11,748 nucleotides of DNA from an uncultured Blautia sp. Lineage in GTDB: Bacteria > Bacillota > Clostridia > Lachnospirales > Lachnospiraceae. Every line of letters begins with the position of its first letter. The stretch's first letter is position 1. The position numbers and the translations under genes are program-made. The notes beneath the pieces were generated by a model, which was not told where the DNA came from, searched no databases, and saw nothing but the letters and a program-made list of their open reading frames with translations. Shown here in pieces: positions 6,582 through 11,748 of the stretch. The stretch is from contig URWL01000027.1 of assembly GCA_900551465.1 (NCBI GenBank), forward strand, positions 1 to 11,748, written 5' to 3'.

Positions 6582-8006
6582 TTAGAGGAATCTTCTCAGT
6601 GGTACGGTCAGTACTCTTAAGACCGCATAGAAAACTTTTTTCCCAAAACTCAGTTCTTTGGGCTGATAATTTTTACCCTGGATATATTCCCCGTTTTCTC
6701 CAATGGTTTTACTGTAAGTCTTGTCACGTTCGGCTTCTTCCCGGATTATGGAATTCAGCTTCGGGGAGTCGATGGCAAGCATCAGCTCGGTATCCTGATA
6801 GGTGCTTCGCATATCCAGATTATAAGAGCCTACAATGCTCATACGGTCATCAATCAGAACTGCTTTTGTATGGCAGGAATGACCGCCCATAAATTCATAA
6901 ACTTTTGCGCCTGTTTTCCAGATTTTTTTTCGCTGGTTCAGGTAATCGGTACATCCCCATGGATTTGCTCCGCTTGCCACATCATTGGTAATGATCTCCA
7001 GAGGGATGTTTTTTTCTTTTAATTCTGTAAGCCCCTGGTACATTTCTTTTCCACAGATAATATAAGGAGTGTAGATCAGGGCTTCTTTTCCATCCAGAAG
7101 AAGCTGATGAATGGAATGCCACATCCAGGGCTCTTTGTTTTCTGCCTCCAGTGGATTACATAAAAGTGAAATCTTATTGGTCTCAAAGGTAAGCTTCCGA
7201 TAATCCCAGTCAGTGTAAGCTTCCTGATAAGTTTCTTTCAGGTCGGCATAACGCTTTTTCAGGGAGATCAGGCATTCCTCAATTTCTCCTGTGAGTTTTT
7301 TGCAGGTGAATTCCCGGCTGTCCTTTAATTCCCAGATTTTTTCAAAATAGGAACGGAGCTGATAAAGGGAAGAATCCTTCTGATCTTCTGTTTCATATAC
7401 AAAAATTTCGCGGTCGATATTTTTTGCTTTTGAATAATCTCCAAGGAAGAGATTCATTGTGTTTCGGCCGCCTAAAAGAAACATCTGCCCGTCAATGATC
7501 ACATATTTATCATGGAGCCGCGCCTGCATCTTCCATGGTTTCAAAAATGTGATCGGATTATAGATACGGAGGGAAACATTCTCGTGGGAGGCAAGAGCCT
7601 GAAACCATTTGTTTCCCTTACCTTTGACGTCCATAAAGCCGCTGAAGCCGTCAACAATTACCCGGACCTTTACACCCCGGTCGGCTGCGTGAAGAAGGGC
7701 TGCCATAACATCTCTGCCGCTTTTGTCTGCATTAAAATCAAAGGTAGACAGAATAATCTCTTTTTCTGCCTGCTCAAACATGTTCAGACGATAAAGGAGC
7801 GCGTCGGTATTGTCGTTGATATATGCAATCCGTTCTGTCCCTGTTGTCTGGCTGTAAAATTCTCTTTCACTGAAATCCCTCTGGAAGCTTTCGGAAACTT
7901 TTTTATGCCGGATATACGGCACCGTAAGCAGGGCGATATAGATAAGAACCAGAAATAGTATGATCCTGCCAGGAGTCAGAAATTTCAGAAAAAAATGTCG
8001 TTTCAA
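6582..8006 (-). CDS. phospholipase D family protein, cardiolipin synthase-like (ClsC-type)
   Basis: A 474-residue protein of the phospholipase D superfamily, predicted to join or cleave phospholipid headgroups at the membrane; the length matches E. coli ClsC (YmdC). An N-terminal membrane anchor (about residues 14-31, IILFLVLIYIALLTV) is followed by two PLD domains. The first HKD motif is H165-D-K167-YVII-D172 followed by GGRN. The second is H379-T-K381-AVLI-D386 followed by VGSYNLDMRS. Both catalytic His, Lys and Asp sets are intact. The start is TTG at 8006-8004: the frame has a TGA three codons upstream and no Met for many residues downstream, and GGTGA lies seven bases before TTG. Cardiolipin synthesis is the best guess; a phosphodiesterase or transphosphatidylase on another lipid is possible. 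It converges on the ABC operon and diverges from the methyltransferase gene, so it appears to be monocistronic. Confidence 0.92.
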   Translation of the reverse strand: MKRHFFLKFLTPGRIILFLVLIYIALLTVPYIRHKKVSESFQRDFSEREFYSQTTGTERIAYINDNTDALLYRLNMFEQAEKEIILSTFDFNADKSGRDVMAALLHAADRGVKVRVIVDGFSGFMDVKGKGNKWFQALASHENVSLRIYNPITFLKPWKMQARLHDKYVIIDGQMFLLGGRNTMNLFLGDYSKAKNIDREIFVYETEDQKDSSLYQLRSYFEKIWELKDSREFTCKKLTGEIEECLISLKKRYADLKETYQEAYTDWDYRKLTFETNKISLLCNPLEAENKEPWMWHSIHQLLLDGKEALIYTPYIICGKEMYQGLTELKEKNIPLEIITNDVASGANPWGCTDYLNQRKKIWKTGAKVYEFMGGHSCHTKAVLIDDRMSIVGSYNLDMRSTYQDTELMLAIDSPKLNSIIREEAERDKTYSKTIGENGEYIQGKNYQPKELSFGKKVFYAVLRVLTVPLRRFL

Positions 8007-8017
8007 ATTCGTTCACC
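8004..8017 (-). promoter_or_regulatory. ribosome binding site and TTG start of the PLD gene
   Basis: On the minus strand GGTGA (8017-8013) precedes TTG (8006-8004) by seven bases, matching the GGTGA part of the anti-SD complement. An in-frame TGA just upstream rules out an earlier start. Confidence 0.65.
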
Positions 8018-8030
8018 ACTTTCCAATAAA

Positions 8031-8036
8031 ATTATA
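8031..8036 (-). promoter_or_regulatory. possible -10 element of the PLD gene
   Basis: TATAAT on the minus strand, 25 bases before the TTG start. No good -35 hexamer lies at 16-18 bases, so this is tentative. Confidence 0.35.
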
Positions 8037-8149
8037 ATACCTGTAGGATGATCGCCAGGTTGTAATGAAACATTCTATGCCAAATAACAGGAAAAGTAAA
8101 GCAGAAAATATTCTTTCTTTCGTCAATTTTTTGAGATGTTTTCCTGCCA

Positions 8150-8178
8150 TTGTGATTTATTGTATTTTCTGCTATTCT
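8150..8178 (+). promoter_or_regulatory. possible promoter of the rRNA methyltransferase gene
   Basis: TTGTGA (8150-8155), a 17-base spacer and TATTCT (8173-8178) preceded by TGC, which gives an extended -10. Each hexamer matches consensus at four of six positions. The leader would be about 45 bases and contains the short inverted repeat GATATT (8192-8197)/AATATC (8205-8210). Confidence 0.45.
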
Positions 8179-8231
8179 ATAGATAGTTTCAGATATTAAT
8201 TTAGAATATCAGATAAAGGAGACAGAGAAAA

Positions 8232-9299
8232 ATGAGCAACGATTTAAAAAATACAGATGGCATGGAAAAGAAACATAAACGCCGCGTTCGTTATTCTGGT
8301 ACCCATCCCAGACATTTCAGTGAAAAATATAAAGAACACCAACCGGAAAAATATGCAGATGTGGTAGAAAAGGTCATCCGTAAGGGAAGCACTCCGGCAG
8401 GTATGCATATTTCCATCTGTGTAAAGGAAATTCTGGATTTCCTTCAGATCCAGCCGGGTCAGAAAGGACTGGACGCTACTTTGGGGTATGGGGGACACAC
8501 CCTTGAGATGCTGAAATGCCTGAAAGGAGAAGGGCATATTTACGGTCTTGATGTGGATCCTATCGAATCTGCAAAAACAAAAGAACGTCTGAAGAATCTG
8601 GGTTATGGAGAGGATATCCTTACAGTAAAGCTTCTGAATTTCCGCAATATCGATCAGGTTGCAGCCGAAGCAGGAAAATTCGATTTTGTTCTGGCTGATT
8701 TGGGTGTTTCGTCCATGCAGATCGATAATCCGGAAAGAGGCTTTTCCTATAAGACAGACGGACCTTTGGATCTTCGAATGAACCCGCAGAAAGGAGTCAG
8801 TGCGGCAGAACGCCTGAAAGAGGTGACAGAAGAAGAGCTTTATGGAATGCTTCTGGAAAACGCAGACGAGCCTTACGCACAGGAAATTGCCAGAGCTGTT
8901 ATCCGTCAGAGGAGGATCAGTCCTATTGAAACCACAACGGATCTGAGAAATGTGATAGAGAAGGCGCTTTCCTTTCTTCCGGAAAAAGACCGTAAGGAGG
9001 CGGTGAAAAAATCCTGTCAGAGATCTTTCCAGGCGCTGCGTATCGATGTAAACAGTGAATTTGAAGTGCTTTATGATTTTCTGGAAAAGCTGCCTCAGGT
9101 GCTGGCGCCAAACGGCCGTGTGGCAATCCTTACCTTCCATTCCGGTGAGGACCGCCTGGTAAAGAAATCCTTTAAGCAGTTTTATAAAGAAGGAATTTAC
9201 AGCGAAATCTGTAAGGATGTGATCCGTCCTTCACAGGAAGAATGCAGCCGCAACAGCCGGGCGAAGTGTACAAAGATGAGGTGGGCAGTCCGGGCATAA
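8232..9299 (+). CDS. rsmH: RsmH-type 16S rRNA (cytosine-N4)-methyltransferase, stand-alone with N-terminal extension
   Basis: A 355-residue SAM-dependent methyltransferase of the RsmH/MraW family, whose known reaction is N4-methylation of C1402 in the 16S rRNA decoding site. Family motifs are clear: G79-LDATLGYGGHT90 (SAM loop), GLDVDP (105-110), F150-DFVLADLGVSSMQIDNPERG170, DGPLDLRMNP (177-186), RSFQALRIDVNSEFE (264-278), TFHSGEDRLVKKSF (301-314) and C-terminal NSRAKCTKMRWAVR. It differs from typical RsmH in several ways. The usual N-terminal HxPVLL is replaced by HISICV (59-64), and DGT by DAT. FHSLEDR becomes FHSGEDR. About 50 basic residues precede the catalytic domain. There is no mraZ, ftsL or pbp gene next to it as in the dcw cluster, so it is probably a paralogue. 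AAAGGAG at 8215-8221 precedes ATG 8232 by ten bases; ATG 8262 is a less likely start. Confidence 0.9.
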   Translation: MSNDLKNTDGMEKKHKRRVRYSGTHPRHFSEKYKEHQPEKYADVVEKVIRKGSTPAGMHISICVKEILDFLQIQPGQKGLDATLGYGGHTLEMLKCLKGEGHIYGLDVDPIESAKTKERLKNLGYGEDILTVKLLNFRNIDQVAAEAGKFDFVLADLGVSSMQIDNPERGFSYKTDGPLDLRMNPQKGVSAAERLKEVTEEELYGMLLENADEPYAQEIARAVIRQRRISPIETTTDLRNVIEKALSFLPEKDRKEAVKKSCQRSFQALRIDVNSEFEVLYDFLEKLPQVLAPNGRVAILTFHSGEDRLVKKSFKQFYKEGIYSEICKDVIRPSQEECSRNSRAKCTKMRWAVRA

Positions 9300-9308
9300 A
9301 AAGGAGAT

Positions 9309-9401
9309 ATGGATGAGATAGTGGGAACCACAGCAAACAAAGCGTCGGAGAAACTTTATGTTAAAAATAATGATAAATTAAAAATTGCAGGGGTGAAATA
9401 A
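9309..9401 (+). CDS. candidate 30-codon small ORF between rsmH-like and zinc-ribbon genes
   Basis: An open frame of 30 codons starting MDEIVGTTANKASEKLY and ending just before the next gene's ATG. AAGGAG (9301-9306) precedes it, but only two bases separate it from the ATG, which is too close for good initiation. No family recognised. It may be a real small protein, a gene remnant or chance. Confidence 0.25.
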   Translation: MDEIVGTTANKASEKLYVKNNDKLKIAGVK

Positions 9402-9402
9402 T

Positions 9403-9618
9403 ATGAAGTGTCCATATTGTGGTGAAGAAATGATAAAAGGTTTTTTAATGAGCTCAAGAGATATTACTTTTGCAATTGACAATCCAAACGGCAATCTTTT
9501 CCGGATTAAAAAGCGTGATGATCTGGAAGTGAGTAAAGGTTCAGAGGGGATACCTCATTGTGAAGCTTATCATTGCAGTAGCTGTAAAAAAATTATGATT
9601 GATTATGTAAACAGATAA
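9403..9618 (+). CDS. small zinc-ribbon protein (PF20097/DUF6487-like)
   Basis: A 71-residue protein that starts MKCPYCGEEM and carries two metal-ligand pairs: C3-x2-C6 near the N-terminus and CSSC (about 59-62) near the C-terminus, a zinc-ribbon layout. Between them is a strand-rich segment with GFLMSSRDITFAIDNP. The N-terminal MKCPYCGxEMxxG pattern fits the PF20097 (DUF6487) family, which has no known function. GGGGTGA (9390-9396) lies seven bases before ATG 9403. The gene follows the methyltransferase on the same strand with about 100 bases between, with no terminator visible. The gene after it starts about 180 bases away. Confidence 0.82.
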   Translation: MKCPYCGEEMIKGFLMSSRDITFAIDNPNGNLFRIKKRDDLEVSKGSEGIPHCEAYHCSSCKKIMIDYVNR

Positions 9619-9712
9619 ATTACAGAGTTTCTAATTATTTTTTGAGAAAGTAATATATTTTTCAAAGGGAACTGGATTTGCAAACAGGCTTGATAAGAGT
9701 AAGCGCAGATGA

Positions 9713-9814
9713 ATGATAAAAAATATTTTGGATGTAAACCCTGCGGAAAAGATGGAACAGCAGATTGGTTTGGTCTTTGAGGAAAAAGGAGAATCATATG
9801 GTAACGATCAATGA
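9713..9814 (+). CDS. candidate 33-codon ORF overlapping the nitroreductase start
   Basis: An open frame starting MIKNILDVNPAEKMEQQ that ends 17 bases inside the next gene. There is no clear ribosome binding site, and its ATG follows a TGA directly. The composition (Glu, Lys, Gln, hydrophobic alternation) looks coding-like. It could be a leader peptide, a residue of a decayed gene or chance. No family recognised. Confidence 0.2.
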   Translation: MIKNILDVNPAEKMEQQIGLVFEEKGESYGNDQ

Positions 9815-10589
9815 GGAAAAATGTATTGGATGTGGACTTTGTGCTGCTGACTGTAGTGTCGGCAGCATCATGATCAAAGATAAAAAGGCAGTGATCAAAA
9901 ACGATTGCTTTCACTGCGGCCATTGCGTGGCAATCTGTCCGTCAGGGGCAGTATCCATACCAGAATACGATATGGATGACGTGGAAGAATATGAGAAGGA
10001 AAGTTTTTGTCTGGAACCGGAAAAGCTGCTGCACAGCATTAAATTCCGTCGTAGTGTCCGCAGCTATAAGCCGGTAAAGGTGCAGAGAGAAGAACTGGAA
10101 AAGCTGCTTCAGGCAGGAAGATATACGGCTACTGCAAAAAATAACCAGGACTGCTGCTTTGTGTTTGTCCAGAATGAGCTGGACAGGCTGAAAGAGATGG
10201 TCTGGGAGTACATTGATGAAATGGAGAAAAGGGAAGGGCGGAACATCGCAAGAGAGCTGCTTCCTTATGTTGCTTTTAACAGAAGAAGGAAAAAGGATCC
10301 AAAGGATGATTATTTATTCCGGAATGCACCGGTGGTTCTTTTTATCACTTCTGACTGGCCGCTGGATGCAGGCCTTGCGGCTCAGAATATAGAAAATATG
10401 GCGGTTTCTTCAGGATTGGGCGTTTTATATAATGGATACCTGGCAAGGATTGCAGAAGCAAACGAGGAGTTGAAGCAGTGGCTGGATATAAAGGGAAAGA
10501 CCATTAAGGCATGTATGCTGCTGGGATATCCGGAAAGAATCTATGCCAGAACAGCGCCAAGAAAAGAGGCAAATGTAATCTGGAAATAA
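9798..10589 (+). CDS. ferredoxin-nitroreductase fusion protein
   Basis: A 263-residue soluble redox protein with an N-terminal 2[4Fe-4S] ferredoxin domain joined to a nitroreductase-family flavin domain. The clusters are C9-x2-C12-x2-C15-x3-C19 and C37-x2-C40-x2-C43-x3-C47-P, all ligands present. After an acidic linker (about 56-75) the nitroreductase begins with F83-RRSVRSYK91, the usual FMN-phosphate-contacting segment. GRYTATAKNNQ follows, then a long helical insertion and the block FRNAPVVLFITSD with the later segment GLAAQNIENMAVSSGLG. The protein probably passes ferredoxin-type electrons to FMN and then to an organic acceptor; the acceptor is unknown. ATG 9798 is chosen because AGGAG lies six bases upstream; a TTG at 9765 in frame lacks a site. 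The next gene follows after 64 bases on the same strand, so they may be co-transcribed. Confidence 0.93.
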   Translation: MVTINEEKCIGCGLCAADCSVGSIMIKDKKAVIKNDCFHCGHCVAICPSGAVSIPEYDMDDVEEYEKESFCLEPEKLLHSIKFRRSVRSYKPVKVQREELEKLLQAGRYTATAKNNQDCCFVFVQNELDRLKEMVWEYIDEMEKREGRNIARELLPYVAFNRRRKKDPKDDYLFRNAPVVLFITSDWPLDAGLAAQNIENMAVSSGLGVLYNGYLARIAEANEELKQWLDIKGKTIKACMLLGYPERIYARTAPRKEANVIWK

Positions 10590-10653
10590 AAAAGGAACGA
10601 CATCTGTGCATTAAGATATCACAAAAAATAAAAGATCAGGGAGGATTATACTT

Positions 10654-11622
10654 ATGAGCAGAAAAGTAAAATGGGGAGTTTTAAGTACGGCAGATATTGC
10701 AAAGCGCTGCACTATACCAGGTATGCAAAAAGCGGAGAATTGTTGCCTGTATGGGATTGCAGGACGTTCAAAGGAAAAAGTGGATCAGTACAAAGAAACA
10801 TTTGGTTTTGAAAAAGCGTATTATTCTATGGATGAAATGCTGGATAATCCGGACATCGAAGCAGTTTATATTCCGCTTCCGAATACCTTACATAAAGAGT
10901 GGGTATTAAAGGCTGCAGCAAAGGGAAAACATATTTTGTGTGAAAAGCCTTTATCAGGAACCGAGGCAGATGTAAAGGAAATGATCGACGCTTGTGAGAA
11001 AGCCGGAGTATTATTTATGGAAGCGTTTGCGTATTTACACAGTCCTCTGATCACTTCCGTAAAAGCAACACTGGATTCAGGAATCATTGGTGAGCTTTCT
11101 TTCATGGAGTCTATTTTTATCACTCCAGGATATACGCCGGATAATATCCGTGTCCGTCGTGAGACATTAGGCGGCTCTGTTTATGATCTGGGCTGCTATT
11201 GTACCAGCCTGATGTTGGCTTTATTTGGAGAGGAGCCAAAAGAAGTCAGGGCAATCGGTCATTTTACTGATCAGCACATTGATGATTTTGCTTCTGCATA
11301 TTTTCATTTTGATGAAAACCGCAGAGCGTGCATGGTATCCGGTATGTGCTCTGCACAGAGAGGCGACCGGTTCTTCCTTTATGGAACAGAGGGAACCATT
11401 GAAGCGCCTATTCCTTTTAATGCAGATGGAGAACTTACTTATTATGTGAAAAAGGGAGAGGATTGTCAGGAGGTTCACGTGAGTGTGCGGGACAATTATT
11501 GTCTGGAAGTAGAGCAGCTTGGAAATTGTATCCTGAACGGAGAACAGCCCCATGTGACCCATGAATTTTCATTGCAGAACGCCCGGGTGATGGATAAAAT
11601 TTTAAAAGAGATCGGGTATTGA
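10654..11622 (+). CDS. Gfo/Idh/MocA family NAD(P)-dependent oxidoreductase
   Basis: A 322-residue cytosolic dehydrogenase of usual family length, acting on a sugar, polyol or related alcohol with NAD(P). The N-terminal Rossmann fold opens KWGVLSTADIAKR (6-18), a variant of the glycine-rich loop. Y72-IPLPNTLH80 marks the next nucleotide contact and C96-EKP99 carries the family's catalytic-site Lys. The C-terminal domain has GGSVYDLGCYCTSL (173-186), with D178 and Y182 where other members have Asp and His or Tyr. The EKP plus DxGxY pattern places it near the NADP-dependent D-xylose/dihydrodiol dehydrogenase branch, but this does not settle the substrate. AGGGAGG (10638-10644) lies nine bases before ATG 10654. 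No terminator is seen before or after it. Confidence 0.92.
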   Translation: MSRKVKWGVLSTADIAKRCTIPGMQKAENCCLYGIAGRSKEKVDQYKETFGFEKAYYSMDEMLDNPDIEAVYIPLPNTLHKEWVLKAAAKGKHILCEKPLSGTEADVKEMIDACEKAGVLFMEAFAYLHSPLITSVKATLDSGIIGELSFMESIFITPGYTPDNIRVRRETLGGSVYDLGCYCTSLMLALFGEEPKEVRAIGHFTDQHIDDFASAYFHFDENRRACMVSGMCSAQRGDRFFLYGTEGTIEAPIPFNADGELTYYVKKGEDCQEVHVSVRDNYCLEVEQLGNCILNGEQPHVTHEFSLQNARVMDKILKEIGY

Positions 11623-11748
11623 TCCATATTTGGTGGGGCACGTCCTGCGCAGAATACATTTGAAACAAGTAATAATCTTCAGCTGGCAGGAAAAGATAAA
11701 CAGTTGTGGCTTTCTAATTATCGTATCGTAGAAAATCAGAGTTTAAGA
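11623..11748 (+). other. open frame without start codon at right edge, possible gene remnant
   Basis: After the oxidoreductase TGA all 42 codons to the window edge stay open in the same frame, with no ATG or GTG and only one internal TTG. The peptide includes FGGARPAQNTFETSN and LWLSNYRIVENQSLR and has a protein-like composition. It may be a 5'-truncated gene, the edge of a decayed gene, or chance. No family is recognised. Confidence 0.3.

Noticed and set aside
8244..9140. Minus-strand open frame opposite the rRNA methyltransferase
   Set aside because: The plus strand carries all RsmH motifs; the antisense peptide has no recognisable pattern.
9619..9660. Possible terminator after the zinc-ribbon gene
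   Set aside because: TTTCT and AGAAA could pair, but the stem has almost no GC and no following T tract.
9765..9797. TTG-initiated extension of the ferredoxin-nitroreductase
   Set aside because: AGGAG six bases before ATG 9798 and the typical MVTINEEKCIGC opening make the ATG the better start.
11623..11700. Resemblance of GGARPAQ to the GGARPK motif of HipA-type kinase toxins
   Set aside because: Only a few residues match, the Lys is missing and the surrounding sequence does not support a HipA fold.
1..11748. Mobile island, defence system or CRISPR
   Set aside because: No integrase, transposase, nuclease, direct-repeat array or tRNA is seen, and base composition is even across the genes.

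Overview
The window looks like a chromosomal stretch from a low-to-mid GC Gram-positive gut anaerobe, most probably a member of the Lachnospiraceae. This rests on strong AGGAGG-type ribosome binding sites, TTGACA/TATAAT promoters, ATGA-coupled gene pairs, and protein types common in that family: a MarR-ABC-ABC operon, YkgJ, a ferredoxin-nitroreductase fusion and a PF20097-like zinc ribbon. The genus cannot be fixed from the sequence alone. I see no tRNA, rRNA, CRISPR array, insertion sequence or phage gene.

Left part (1-2098): a 3'-truncated ABC exporter half on the minus strand diverges from a two-gene plus-strand unit (GNAT acetyltransferase, then a YkgJ-type cysteine-cluster protein with an ATGA overlap). 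The 150-base divergent spacer holds a consensus plus-strand promoter, a -10 hexamer for the other direction and a perfect 13-bp inverted repeat that would fold in the leader of the ABC gene.

Middle (2099-6308): a self-contained drug-efflux-type operon. A perfect-consensus promoter carries the palindrome AGTTAG-GATG-CTAACT over its predicted start site. It drives a MarR repressor coupled by ATGA to the first ABC half-transporter, which overlaps the second. The two halves are complementary: the first has a degenerate ATPase site (Asp for the catalytic Glu, Gln for the switch His) and the second has the intact catalytic residues, the signature of asymmetric heterodimeric exporters such as TM287/288, LmrCD and BmrCD. 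The minus-strand ABC half at the left edge is a paralogue of the first subunit.

Convergent spacer (6309-6581): rich in palindromes. It has a long hairpin with A and T tracts that probably terminates transcription from both sides, then a compact GC-rich cluster of overlapping inverted repeats. A minus-strand phospholipase D/cardiolipin-synthase-like membrane protein with a TTG start follows (6582-8006).

Right part (8007-11748): all plus strand. It holds a stand-alone RsmH-type 16S rRNA methyltransferase with an N-terminal extension, a small zinc-ribbon protein, a 2[4Fe-4S] ferredoxin-nitroreductase fusion and a Gfo/Idh/MocA NAD(P)-dependent oxidoreductase. Two very short candidate frames sit in the gaps. 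The last 126 bases stay open in frame behind the oxidoreductase stop codon without a start codon and look like the edge of an unidentified coding remnant. I do not see a clearly new multi-gene system. The most unusual items are the palindromic elements, the RsmH paralogue and the orphan open frame at the right edge.
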